DNA of 64,000 nt from an uncultured Clostridia bacterium (lineage in GTDB: Bacteria; Bacillota; Clostridia; Oscillospirales; Acutalibacteraceae), in contig CAKNOA010000005.1 in the NCBI GenBank assembly GCA_930990065.1, forward strand, positions 1-64,000. The letters run 5' to 3'. The translations under genes were made by a program, and so were the position numbers. Position 1 is the stretch's first letter. Each line of letters opens with the position of its first letter. This document shows positions 17,312 to 26,527 of the stretch, piece by piece. Under the pieces are notes generated by a model. It had not been told where the DNA came from and made no database searches. It worked only from the letters and a program-made list of their open reading frames with translations.

Positions 17312-19084
17312 TTATCCTATCCAACCGTGTTTTTCAAGTATTTTCTCGATTTTTTGTCCTTTGGGCAGCATGCGCACGTCGCTGCGCTGGATTACCCGCA
17401 AACAAAGCAGCGCGATCACATATACAACGCACGCTACCATGATGGCCGCCAGGGTGGCCACTTTGCCCGGCAGAATCAGGCTTATCAGGTTATAGGCGAG
17501 GAACGCCGCCAGGGCGCACAGCCCGCCGGCGATCAGCGGTTTTAAAAAGACCGAGATAAGGTTTGGCACAATGCCCGTCACCCGGCACAGGAAAACAACC
17601 GACATCACGGTGATAAACGCATAGCACACCACCGTGCCGGTCCCGGCGCCGAGGATGTTGATTTCCGGAATGCCGCACAGGGTGTAGTTGAGCGCGACTT
17701 TAATCAGCAAGCCGATCATCAGCAGTTTGACCGGCAGATCCACCCGGCCGACGGCCTGCAGCATGCTCTGCAGCGGCGTGCTCAGCGACGCGAAAATGGC
17801 GCCGATGCCCATGATAATCAGGGCCCGTGCGATGATCTGGGACGCGCCGTGGCTGCCGTAAATCAGGTTGACGATGGGCTGGGCCAGCACGCTCATGCCA
17901 AGCCCTGCGGGGATGGCCACCAGGGCGGTGACCCGCATGACGGTTTCAATGCTCTTCTTAATTTCCCGCCGGTCGCCCCGGGTCCAGGCGCTGGTCACAT
18001 TGGGCAGCGCGCTGATGCCAAAGGCCTGGGTAATGGACGGCACCAGCATGTAAAGGGTCATGGCGTTGGCGTAGCAGCCATAGAGGAAATTCGGGATGGA
18101 ATCGGGGTTTTTCAGGTTGTAATCGGGGATCAGCCCGTTATACATGGAGAGCAGCACATCTTTGGAATTAGCCATAATGTCGCCGATACGCGTCTGCAAA
18201 AACGTGGTGTCCACCAGATTGGCCACATTGACAAGCAGCGACCCAATGCCGATGGGGATGGCGATTTTGATCAACCGCACCACCGTATAGTGCATGGTGT
18301 GGGAGGGGTGGGAGGTGCGCAGCTGCTCTTTGGTGATGCCGTCGCCCCGGCGGCGGTGCCGGATAAACAGCACGATAAAGCCTAGCAGCGACCCCATGGT
18401 CACGCCCAAAATGGCCCCCGCCGCCGCATACGGCAGCGTGGCCGCCCGGGCAAACGCTTCGGATTCCACTTTTTGGCCGAACACGGTGCCGGACGCGGCG
18501 TATTCGTTCATGCCGTAGGTGATCACGCCCCACGCGCAGGAAAGGCCGATCACCAGTTTGCCCAGCGCTTCGGTCACTTCCGACAGGGCGGTGGGGTACA
18601 TGTTGCGCATGCCCTCATAGTACCCGCGGTAAATGGAGGAAAGGCAGCTGAACAAAATGGCCGGGGCCAGCACGATCATGGACGGCAGCGCGTTTTCGTT
18701 GCCCACAATGTTCACATAGGAGCGCGCCCCCAGTTCCATAATCAGGAACCCCACGGTGCCGGTGGTCAGGAAAATCGGGATGGAAGCCCGGTGGATCATG
18801 CGGATGTCGCGGTAATTGCCCCGCGCATAGTTTTCCGAAACCAGCCGGGCAATGGCAATGGGGAACCCGGCGGTCGCCAGGCTGAAAATGGGGCTATAAA
18901 AGTTATAGGCCGTGCTGAAATAGCCCATGCCGTCTTCACTGATGATCCAGTTCAGCGGGATTTTAAAAAGGGCGCCGATCACCTTCACCAGAAGGATGGC
19001 GGCCGTCAGGATTAACGCCCCGTGCAGAAAACTTTGCCGGGTGCTTCCCTTCTTTTTTTGACCGGCTGCTCGCTGATTATGCAT
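17312..19084 (-). CDS. SpoVB/YabM-like polysaccharide flippase (MurJ superfamily)
   Basis: 590-residue MOP-superfamily exporter with about 14 membrane segments, related to SpoVB and MurJ, which move lipid-linked cell-wall or cortex precursors. Recognisable parts are ALILTAAILLVKVIGALFKI, GMGYFSTAYNFYSPIFSLA and GFPIAIARLVSEN near the N-terminus. The C-terminus is KGQKIEKILEKHGWIG. Its place directly before mazG corresponds to yabM. An exact substrate cannot be told from sequence. Confidence 0.88.
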   Translation of the reverse strand: MHNQRAAGQKKKGSTRQSFLHGALILTAAILLVKVIGALFKIPLNWIISEDGMGYFSTAYNFYSPIFSLATAGFPIAIARLVSENYARGNYRDIRMIHRASIPIFLTTGTVGFLIMELGARSYVNIVGNENALPSMIVLAPAILFSCLSSIYRGYYEGMRNMYPTALSEVTEALGKLVIGLSCAWGVITYGMNEYAASGTVFGQKVESEAFARAATLPYAAAGAILGVTMGSLLGFIVLFIRHRRRGDGITKEQLRTSHPSHTMHYTVVRLIKIAIPIGIGSLLVNVANLVDTTFLQTRIGDIMANSKDVLLSMYNGLIPDYNLKNPDSIPNFLYGCYANAMTLYMLVPSITQAFGISALPNVTSAWTRGDRREIKKSIETVMRVTALVAIPAGLGMSVLAQPIVNLIYGSHGASQIIARALIIMGIGAIFASLSTPLQSMLQAVGRVDLPVKLLMIGLLIKVALNYTLCGIPEINILGAGTGTVVCYAFITVMSVVFLCRVTGIVPNLISVFLKPLIAGGLCALAAFLAYNLISLILPGKVATLAAIMVACVVYVIALLCLRVIQRSDVRMLPKGQKIEKILEKHGWIG

Positions 19085-19198
19085 ATCGTCACACTCCCGT
19101 TCGTGTTATGAAGATCGCCGCACACCGTATCCGGGGCCCGCCGTGGTATCATCTATAGCGGGAAAAGCCGAAGGGTATGCGCCTTACACGCCGCACAA

Positions 19199-19235
19199 AA
19201 GAAAAAGGGGCCTTCTCAAAAAGGGCCCCTCTTTC
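19199..19235 (-). terminator. Terminator after the zinc-ribbon gene
   Basis: On the minus strand AGGGGCC pairs with GGCCCCT, followed by T5CT4. Confidence 0.8.
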
Positions 19236-19257
19236 AATTTTTGCCCTAACGGGCCGT

Positions 19258-19779
19258 TCATTCTTTGCCGGTACCGTCGTCTTCCGGTTCCACCGGGCGG
19301 GGGGCTTCCGCAGCGGGAGCGGCCGCTTCTTCGTCCTCGTCACCGGCGTCATCCGCCACCGGCGCCGCCGTGTCGGGTTCTTCCGTGTCACCGGGTTCCG
19401 CTTCGGCTTTTTCTTCCTCTTCCTGTTCCGGCAGGCGGGTGCCGCACTTGTTGCAGAACGTGGCCCCCAGCACATTTTCATGGCCGCAGCACGGGCACAC
19501 CGTGCGCCCACGCAGCCGGTTGAGCTCTTCGCTCAGCGCGCTGAGTTCTTCATACAGTTCGTCGATGGCCAGCACGCTGTCGTTCACATCATAGGAATTC
19601 CCGCTTTTGCTGGCGTCATACACCAACCGGCCCAGCGCTTCAAAATTGCGGCTGATTTCTTTATTCAGCTCCGCCATGGTCAGGCGCAGCCGGGACAATT
19701 CTTTTACCAGTACAGCCTTTTTGCCCACTACATCCGCGGCGCTCTTTGCCGTTGCCAGGATATCGTCGAAAATCGTCAT
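19258..19779 (-). CDS. Zinc-ribbon protein with coiled coil and acidic tail
   Basis: 173-residue hypothetical protein. Residues 1-85 are helical (ILATAKSAADVVGKKAVLVK, IDELYEELSALSEELNRL). Residues about 92-115 form a zinc ribbon (CPCCGHEN..CNKCGTRL). The last 55 residues are almost wholly acidic/Ala/Pro (EEEEKAEAEPGDTEE). The start at MTIFDDILA follows AAAAGGAG. It has its own consensus promoter and terminator, so it is a single-gene unit. No function can be assigned. Confidence 0.75.
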   Translation of the reverse strand: MTIFDDILATAKSAADVVGKKAVLVKELSRLRLTMAELNKEISRNFEALGRLVYDASKSGNSYDVNDSVLAIDELYEELSALSEELNRLRGRTVCPCCGHENVLGATFCNKCGTRLPEQEEEEKAEAEPGDTEEPDTAAPVADDAGDEDEEAAAPAAEAPRPVEPEDDGTGKE

Positions 19780-19845
19780 ATCTACACACTCCTTTTGTAT
19801 CAAATGGCCCATCCCGGGCCACCCCAACATGGAATTATTGGAAAT

Positions 19846-19874
19846 ATTATAGAACACTCACGGTAAAAAAGCAA
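19846..19874 (-). promoter_or_regulatory. Sigma-A promoter of the zinc-ribbon gene
   Basis: Minus strand: TTGCTT (19874-19869), 17 bases, perfect TATAAT (19851-19846). Confidence 0.85.
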
Positions 19875-19914
19875 GGCGCCAAGGGAACGGGAACATGAAG
19901 AATCTATAAATAAT

Positions 19915-21426
19915 TTATAAATTCTTTTGTCCGGCCCGGTGCAAAAACGTTCCGTACCCCTTTATGATCTGTTTTTTGCGCTGCAAAATCTCGTCAAAGC
20001 GGCTGACATACTCATAGGAATACTTAAAATTAAACACCCGTTTAATATCGGTGGAAAACGGGTCGCACAGTTTGGTGACGCCCCCGGCCCCACAGCTCAG
20101 CACCGTGTGGATTTCGTCCATGGTGATAATGTTATAAAAGCATTCCTTCCCCTTCCGGCTCCAGCCGGTATTTTCCAAATTCCCGGCCATGCGGCTTTGG
20201 CGGTACAGGTAATAGGGCACGTACCCCTGCCGGGTGAGCGCCCGCCCGGCGTCTTCCACCATCTGCCGGGCGGTTTCGCCCCGGCGGTGGTTTTCCCGCA
20301 CTTCTTCGTCCCGCATCATCCGGGCCGCGTGTTTTAACGCGAGGGTGTGCACCGTCACGCTTTCGGGGGACAGCTCTTCGATGGCCTTCAGCGTCTGGCG
20401 GAATTTTTCCGGCGTATCCAGGGGCAGCCCGGCAATTAGATCCATATTGATATTGTCAAAGCCCATGTCCCGCGCCAGGGAAAACGCCCGTAAGGTGTCT
20501 GCCACCGTGTGGCGGCGGCCGATGGCCCGCAGCACGTCATCGTGCATGCTCTGGGGGTTAATGCTAATCCGGGTAACGCCGCCATTTAGCAGCGCCTGCA
20601 ATTTTTCTTTTGTCACCGTATCGGGGCGGCCCGCTTCCACCGTAAATTCCACACAGTGGGATAAATCGAACCGTTCCCGCACTTTTTCGATCACCGCCGT
20701 CAGCTGCGAAGCCGAAAACGTGGTCGGGGTGCCGCCGCCCATATACACGGACTGGATTTGCAGCCCCACCTGCCGGGCGATGGCGGCGGTTTCCTCGATT
20801 TCCCGCAATAGGAGCGTCACATACGGTTCCACGAGCTTTTTCGCGCCCTCCACCGCCTGGGAGATAAACGAACAGTAGGAACACCGGCTGGGGCAAAACG
20901 GCACCGATAGATAAAGGCTGCAGCTATTGGGTTGATTGAGGGCCACATACGGCTCCTGGACCTGCAGCACCCGGCGCATGAGCTGGATTTTCTCGTCACT
21001 AACGAGCCATTTGTCCCGGAAAAATTCTTCCGCCGCTAAAAGCCCCACTTCTTCGCTTTTTTGCCGCAATAGCTTTACCGGGTGCACCCCGGTGATAATC
21101 CCCCAGGCTGGGGTCTGGCCCGTCAGGGCCTGCAAAACGGTAAAGAGCAGCACCCCCAGCCGCCTTTCCTGTTCGGCCGGCGGGTCCATCATGGGGCCCT
21201 CGTCCTGCCGCTCACAGGGCGCTTGCCCCAATAGGGTAACTTTCACGGTATACCGGAGGGTACCGTCATCCTTTGGCGCGATGGTCAGCCACGCGCCGTC
21301 GTCCTGCCCCGGGTCTTCGTGCCCCGTGGCGTTTTCGATCATCTCGATGCGGTCGCAGGGGTAAAACAGGCGCACAAGGTTTTCCATCTCATATAAAAAA
21401 TCATGCCCCACTAGGTAGACTTTCAT
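19915..21426 (-). CDS. hemZ: Coproporphyrinogen dehydrogenase HemZ-type radical SAM protein
   Basis: 503-residue radical SAM enzyme of the oxygen-independent coproporphyrinogen oxidase family. The 4Fe-4S site is C178-x3-C182-x2-C185 (FCPSRCSYCSF), followed by the SAM-binding YMGGGTPT and the HemN-like GFDNINMDLIAGLPLDT. About 160 extra residues precede the radical SAM core, as in HemZ. The start overlaps the stop of the metallo-hydrolase gene (ATGA), so the pair is coupled. No other haem-synthesis gene is near, so its real substrate in this organism is open. Confidence 0.9.
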   Translation of the reverse strand: MKVYLVGHDFLYEMENLVRLFYPCDRIEMIENATGHEDPGQDDGAWLTIAPKDDGTLRYTVKVTLLGQAPCERQDEGPMMDPPAEQERRLGVLLFTVLQALTGQTPAWGIITGVHPVKLLRQKSEEVGLLAAEEFFRDKWLVSDEKIQLMRRVLQVQEPYVALNQPNSCSLYLSVPFCPSRCSYCSFISQAVEGAKKLVEPYVTLLLREIEETAAIARQVGLQIQSVYMGGGTPTTFSASQLTAVIEKVRERFDLSHCVEFTVEAGRPDTVTKEKLQALLNGGVTRISINPQSMHDDVLRAIGRRHTVADTLRAFSLARDMGFDNINMDLIAGLPLDTPEKFRQTLKAIEELSPESVTVHTLALKHAARMMRDEEVRENHRRGETARQMVEDAGRALTRQGYVPYYLYRQSRMAGNLENTGWSRKGKECFYNIITMDEIHTVLSCGAGGVTKLCDPFSTDIKRVFNFKYSYEYVSRFDEILQRKKQIIKGYGTFLHRAGQKNL

Positions 21427-22046
21427 ACAAGCCCCCCGTTCATATACGGATTGCGGCGCTTTTCTTCCCCGATGGTACTTTTTGGCCCGTGGCCCGGGTA
21501 TACCATCGTTTGATCGGGCCAGGCTGTTAGTTTTTGCAAGGAGCGGCGCATGGCCCCGGCGTCGCCGGTGGGGAAATCCACCCGCCCGCAGGAGCCGGCA
21601 AACAGCGTGTCGCCGGTAAACAGCACGCCTTCTTCCTCACACCCATAGCAGGCGCTGCCCGCCGTGTGGCCGGGGGTGGCGGTCACCGTAAAGGTTACTT
21701 GGCCGATTGCCACCGTGTCCCCGTCGTTTAATAGATGCAGCGTTTCGGGGGGCTCCACGGGGCCAAAAAATTTCGACAAATTTTTCGTCGGGTTTTGCAA
21801 AAGGTCTTTTTCCAGCGCCAGCAGGTACACCGGCGCGCCGGTGAATTCTTGCAATTCTTTGGCGCCGCCCATGTGGTCAAAATGGCCGTGGGTAAGCAAA
21901 ATGGCCACCACATTGTCCCCCGCCGCCTGCCGCAGCCCCGGAGTGAGCACCCCGGGGTCGACAACGGCCCGTTTGCCCGTTTGTTCGTCGGTAATCACAT
22001 AACTGTTTTCCTGCAAATCCCCGCAGGGAAACACCTGGATGTTCAT
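21423..22046 (-). CDS. MBL-fold metallo-hydrolase (glyoxalase II-like)
   Basis: 207-residue metallo-beta-lactamase-fold hydrolase. The metal site is visible as THGHFDH (53-58), TPGHTAGS, FTGDTLF and VYPGHGP. Its length and lack of the C-terminal glyoxalase II domain match the YqgX-type hydrolases. It lies between relA and hemZ in the same direction, 13 bases after relA and overlapping hemZ. The substrate is probably a thioester but is unproven. Confidence 0.9.
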   Translation of the reverse strand: MNIQVFPCGDLQENSYVITDEQTGKRAVVDPGVLTPGLRQAAGDNVVAILLTHGHFDHMGGAKELQEFTGAPVYLLALEKDLLQNPTKNLSKFFGPVEPPETLHLLNDGDTVAIGQVTFTVTATPGHTAGSACYGCEEEGVLFTGDTLFAGSCGRVDFPTGDAGAMRRSLQKLTAWPDQTMVYPGHGPKSTIGEEKRRNPYMNGGLV

Positions 22047-22059
22047 ACAATGGCTCCTT

Positions 22060-24282
22060 TCAGCTGCGGCGCACGGAATGCACGCTCTTTACATTTTTCA
22101 GCCGGCTGATCACCTGTTCCAAATGGTCGCGGCCGTTGACGGTAATGGTGGCGTTGATCACCGCCACCCCGTCGCCCAGTTCCCGGGAATTGAGGGAATG
22201 GATAAACAGGTGCATGGCGAACAGCTGCTGGGTCACATCGGCCAGCAGGCCCGACCGGTCGCTGGCGCGGATTTCCAAGGTGGACTTGAAGTCCTCCTTC
22301 ACATCGCTTTCCCACCGGGCGTGTACCCAGCGTTCCGGTTCCTGGCACTGGGTCAGGTCGGCGGGCACATTGGTGCAATTGCGCTTGTGGATCGACACCC
22401 CGTACCCTCTGGTAATAAAGCCGATGATGTCGTCCCCGGGCAGCGGGTTGCAGCACCGGGAGAATTTGACAAGGCAGTTGTCCATGCCCTCGATCAGCAC
22501 GCCGCTGGCGGCCTTCTTCGGGCGGGGCGGGGTAGCCGAAACTTTTTCGGGGCTGTCCGCTTGGGCGGCGGTTTCGGCGGGGGCGGCGGCTTTGCGCTGG
22601 CGCAGCCATTCTTCCCGCACCCGGGGCATCACCTTCCACAGCTGGATGCCGCCGTAGCCGATGGCGGCGAACATGTCGTCGGCGGTGGTGCAGCTCTTGT
22701 GGCGGCCCACCATCTCCAGCATCATTTTGACAAGGTCGTCGGTCATGTCCATGCCGTTGCGTTTGAGTTCCCGTTCCAGCTGGGCGCGGCCTTCCTGGAT
22801 ATTTTCTTCCCGCTTTTCCTTTTTGAACCACTGGCGGATCTTGTTGCGGGCTTCGCTGGTTTTGACAATATTCAGCCAGTCGCGGCTGGGGCCGCGGGAT
22901 TCATCTTTGCTGGTTAAAATTTCGATGATTTCCCCGGTGTGCACTTTGGTGTCCAGCGGCACGATGCGCTTGTCGACTTTGGCGCCGACCATGCGGTTGC
23001 CCACCGCCGAATGGATGGCATACGCAAAATCGATCACCGTGGAGCCCGCGGGCAGGCTGATGACCTTGCCCTTGGGGGTGAATACGAACACTTCTTCCGG
23101 CACCAAATCGCTTTTGATGGTGCGGATAATATCGGTGGCGTCGCCGGTTTCCTTTTGCTCTTCCAGCATCTGGCGTACCCACGCCAGCCGCTCGTCCATG
23201 GAATCCCCGCGCCCGGACCCCAGCCCCAGTTTATATTTCCAGTGGGCCGCGATGCCGTATTCCGCGGTATAGTGCATTTCCCAGGTGCGGATCTGCACTT
23301 CAAACGGGATCCCTTCCCGGCCGATCACCGTGGTGTGCAGGGACTGGTAGCGGTTGGGTTTCGGGGTGCCGATATAATCCTTAAACCGGTTGGGGATGGG
23401 CTGGAACATGTCGTGGATGACCCCCAGCACGTTGTAACAGTCCGCCACGCTGTCCACGATCACCCGCACGGCGTACACGTCGTAGATTTCTTCCAGCGTT
23501 TTGCCCTGCAGGAACATCTTGCGGAAAATCCCGTTGATGGATTTCACCCGCCCGGTCAGGTACACGTTGGGGATCATGGGCTTTAGCCTCTCCCGGATTT
23601 TTTCAATGGTCTGCTGGATAAACGCTTCCCGGTCGCGGCTCTGCATTTCCAGCGCCGATTCGATTTCGTGGTACGCCACCGGGTCCAGGTACTGGATACT
23701 GCGGTCTTCAATCTCTTCCTTCACGGCCCGGATGCCCAACCGGTGGGCGATGGGGGCGTACACTTCCATGCTCTCCAGCGCCACGTCCCGCTGTTTCTGG
23801 GGGGGCTTGAACTGCAAGGTGCGCATGTTGTGCAGCCGGTCGGCCAGCTTGATGATGATGACCCGGATGTCTTCGCTCATACTGATGAGCATTTTGCGGA
23901 TATTTTCCGCCTGCTGCTCTTCGCGGGAGGAATACGGGATCTTGCCCAGCTTCGTCACGCCGTCGATGAGTTTCGCGACCGTCTGGCCGAATTCTTTGGT
24001 GATCTGGGGCAGGGTCCAATCGGTGTCTTCCACCACGTCGTGGAGCAGCCCGGCCGCAATACATTCCGAATCCATCCCCAGTTCCACCAAAATACACGCC
24101 ACCGCCAGCGGATGCACAATGTACGGGTCGCCGGAATTGCGCACCTGGCCCCGGTGGGCTTCTTCCGCTACGCGGTAGGCCCGGTCGACCAGGTCAAAAT
24201 CGAACTCATGGCCGCTTTTTTTCATCAGTTCGCGCAGGTCTTCGTACGTTTTTACTTCGTTTTTGATTTCATAAACCGGCAT
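22060..24282 (-). CDS. relA: Bifunctional (p)ppGpp synthetase/hydrolase
   Basis: 740-residue long RelA/SpoT homologue that makes and degrades the stringent-response alarmone (p)ppGpp at the ribosome. The HD hydrolase domain (HDVVEDT near residue 80) and the synthetase domain are both intact. The synthetase carries RVKSINGIF, RFKDYIGTPKPNRYQSLHTT and its RxKD-type loop, which marks bifunctional Rel rather than monofunctional RelA. TGS (EVFVFTPKGKVISLPAGSTV) and a C-terminal ACT domain follow. It stands between recJ and the MBL gene. Confidence 0.97.
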   Translation of the reverse strand: MPVYEIKNEVKTYEDLRELMKKSGHEFDFDLVDRAYRVAEEAHRGQVRNSGDPYIVHPLAVACILVELGMDSECIAAGLLHDVVEDTDWTLPQITKEFGQTVAKLIDGVTKLGKIPYSSREEQQAENIRKMLISMSEDIRVIIIKLADRLHNMRTLQFKPPQKQRDVALESMEVYAPIAHRLGIRAVKEEIEDRSIQYLDPVAYHEIESALEMQSRDREAFIQQTIEKIRERLKPMIPNVYLTGRVKSINGIFRKMFLQGKTLEEIYDVYAVRVIVDSVADCYNVLGVIHDMFQPIPNRFKDYIGTPKPNRYQSLHTTVIGREGIPFEVQIRTWEMHYTAEYGIAAHWKYKLGLGSGRGDSMDERLAWVRQMLEEQKETGDATDIIRTIKSDLVPEEVFVFTPKGKVISLPAGSTVIDFAYAIHSAVGNRMVGAKVDKRIVPLDTKVHTGEIIEILTSKDESRGPSRDWLNIVKTSEARNKIRQWFKKEKREENIQEGRAQLERELKRNGMDMTDDLVKMMLEMVGRHKSCTTADDMFAAIGYGGIQLWKVMPRVREEWLRQRKAAAPAETAAQADSPEKVSATPPRPKKAASGVLIEGMDNCLVKFSRCCNPLPGDDIIGFITRGYGVSIHKRNCTNVPADLTQCQEPERWVHARWESDVKEDFKSTLEIRASDRSGLLADVTQQLFAMHLFIHSLNSRELGDGVAVINATITVNGRDHLEQVISRLKNVKSVHSVRRS

Positions 24283-24304
24283 GTTTCTTCCCCCCTCTTT
24301 TCTT

Positions 24305-26356
24305 CTATCCCAACCGGGTTAATACCGGCGAAGCCATCAAATCCACTTTCCCCTTTACCGGGCATAAAGCCATGTGCCCCGTATCGTACCGGTACCGGAT
24401 AAGGCCCCGTTCCCTGAGTACGTCGCACATGCATAGTAAGGTCAAAAACGGCACCGTTTTCCCCTCCGGCGACGCCTGCCGCAGCGCCTGCCACAGCATT
24501 TCCTGGCTGCTGTGCCAGCCGCCCCCGTCCCGCAGTAAGCGGTAAAGGGTAGCAAAGTCGTCCCGTCCCGGGCGGCGGATGGATTTTCCCTCTTCCAGGG
24601 GCTCGCCCCGGCACAGCGCTTCGTACTGCTGCCTTTGCCGCCACAGGTCTTCGGTATCGAGCCCCGCCGGGCGCAGGTCCATGATCTGTGTGGTCAGCGA
24701 CATCTGCCCCCGGAATTCGTGCCGGGATAGCGACACCGCCGCGTCGACCTTGTCCCCCTCCCGGAAGCCTAATGCCTCTTTCGAAACGCCAAAGCGCATG
24801 CATGATAGGGTCACTCCGTCTTTTGAAAGCAGCAGCCGCAGGTGTTTGCCTCCGCCCACCGGCACAATCCCCTGCAGGGTCATGCCGAATAGCCCAAACA
24901 GCGGCGCCGGGAACCCGGCTCCAAAGGGTTCCAGCTCTTCTAGCAGGGCGGGCAGCTCTTCGGTCACCGCCGCCGGGCGCAGCCGGCAGTCGAGGGTGAG
25001 CGTCGGCACCGGCATAAACGGGTGCTGGTTTTTGGCGTACTCGTTGATCATCTGCCGGAACGCCGGGATTTTCCCGGGCTCCACACTCAGCCCCGCCGCC
25101 ATGGGGTGCCCGCCAAACCGGGTGAGCACCGGGGCGCAGGCCTTCACCGCTTCAAACAGCGAAAACCCTTCCACGCTGCGGCCGCTGCCCCGGGCTTTGT
25201 CCCCTTCGATGGTGATAACGACGCTGGGTTTGCCAAAAGTTTCGGTCAGCCGCGCCGCCACAATGCCGATGACGCCGGGGTGCCAGTTTTCGCCCTCCAC
25301 CACCAGCACCCGGTCGAGCAGCCGCCGCGGCTCTTTTTGCAGCTTTTCCATGGCCTGCTGCAGCACGTCCGCTTCCACGCTGCGGCGGTGGTCATTTTCG
25401 GTATTCACCGACTGGGCGATGGTATCCGCTTCTTCTTCCTCTTCACACAGTAAAAGCCGGAGCGCCTGTTTCGGGGAGCCCATACGCCCCACGGCGTTGA
25501 GCCGCGGCACCACGGTAAACGCCAAATCCCGGGCCGATACCGCCCTGTCCCCGGCCCCGGCCGCTTTCAGCAGGGCCCGCAGCCCCTCACACGGCCCGTC
25601 ACGTAACCGGCGGATGCCCTTTTTCACCAGCTGGCGGTTTTCCCCTGTCAGGGGTACCACGTCCCCCACGGTGCCCACCGCCGCCAGATCGAGCAAAAAC
25701 GAAAGGGTTTCCTCCGGGTCGCTCCACGCGCTTTCCACGGCGCAGCACAGTTCATAGGCAAGCCCCACCCCGGCAAAATCCCGGTAGGGGCTCTCTTCGT
25801 CCTCCCGCTGGGGGTCAATCACCGCCAGCGCCGGGGGCAGCGCCCCCTGCACCCGGTGGTGGTCGGTGACGATCACGTCCATCGTAAGTTCCCGGGCGAC
25901 CTTCACTTCCTTTTCCCCGGCAATGCCGTTATCCACGGTAATCAGCAGCCGGGCGCCTTTTTCATGCAGCGTGCGCACCGCCGCTTCGTTCATGCCGTAG
26001 CCTTCCCCTTCCCGCTGGGGGATGTAGGGAAGGACCTGGGCGCCCTTACTCCTTAAATACTTTGTCAGCAACGCCGTGGCCGTCACACCGTCGGCGTCGT
26101 AATCGCCGAAAACCGCGATCGTTTCGCCGTCTTCGATGGCCTGCTGTACCCGCAAAGCGGCCGTTTCCATATCCCGCAGCAAAAAGGGGTCAAACGGCAG
26201 GCCGTCTTCCATCCCCAGCACACTGACGGCCTCCGCCGGGTCCGTCACACCCCGCACCGCCAGCATCATGCCCAGGAACGACGGAATATTCAGCGCTTCG
26301 CTCAACGCGGCCGCTTTTTCCCGGTCCAGCGGGCGCACTTGCCATGGCCTACCCAT
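24305..26356 (-). CDS. recJ: Single-stranded-DNA exonuclease RecJ
   Basis: 683-residue 5'-3' ssDNA exonuclease used in recombination and mismatch repair. The DHH metal motifs are present (VFGDYDADGVTATALL; VTDHHRVQ; AVIDPQ), as are the DHHA1 GGHPMAAG and an OB-fold region. I start at MGRPWQVRP because AAGGGAGGAA lies upstream; an ATG 17 codons earlier, after GGGGGAAAGG, is the alternative. It precedes relA by 22 bases, a pairing common in Firmicutes. Confidence 0.95.
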   Translation of the reverse strand: MGRPWQVRPLDREKAAALSEALNIPSFLGMMLAVRGVTDPAEAVSVLGMEDGLPFDPFLLRDMETAALRVQQAIEDGETIAVFGDYDADGVTATALLTKYLRSKGAQVLPYIPQREGEGYGMNEAAVRTLHEKGARLLITVDNGIAGEKEVKVARELTMDVIVTDHHRVQGALPPALAVIDPQREDEESPYRDFAGVGLAYELCCAVESAWSDPEETLSFLLDLAAVGTVGDVVPLTGENRQLVKKGIRRLRDGPCEGLRALLKAAGAGDRAVSARDLAFTVVPRLNAVGRMGSPKQALRLLLCEEEEEADTIAQSVNTENDHRRSVEADVLQQAMEKLQKEPRRLLDRVLVVEGENWHPGVIGIVAARLTETFGKPSVVITIEGDKARGSGRSVEGFSLFEAVKACAPVLTRFGGHPMAAGLSVEPGKIPAFRQMINEYAKNQHPFMPVPTLTLDCRLRPAAVTEELPALLEELEPFGAGFPAPLFGLFGMTLQGIVPVGGGKHLRLLLSKDGVTLSCMRFGVSKEALGFREGDKVDAAVSLSRHEFRGQMSLTTQIMDLRPAGLDTEDLWRQRQQYEALCRGEPLEEGKSIRRPGRDDFATLYRLLRDGGGWHSSQEMLWQALRQASPEGKTVPFLTLLCMCDVLRERGLIRYRYDTGHMALCPVKGKVDLMASPVLTRLG

Positions 26357-26456
26357 CAAATCGCGTTCCTCCCTTTTTGCCATTTTCTTAAAAAGATATT
26401 GTACCATCCTTTCCCCCTTTTTTCAAGGTGGGGCCGGGCTTTCCCGCCGGGGGGCA

Positions 26457-26497
26457 AAAAAGAACGGGCCCCGCCTTTTGGGCGGAACCCGTTCTGT
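26457..26497 (-). terminator. Terminator after the leucine-rich protein gene
   Basis: Minus strand AGAACGGG..CCGCC pairs with GGCGG..CCCGTTCT around a 4-base loop, followed by T6. Confidence 0.85.
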
Positions 26498-26527
26498 GTG
26501 TTTGGGAGCGAAAACCGGCCGGTTTCG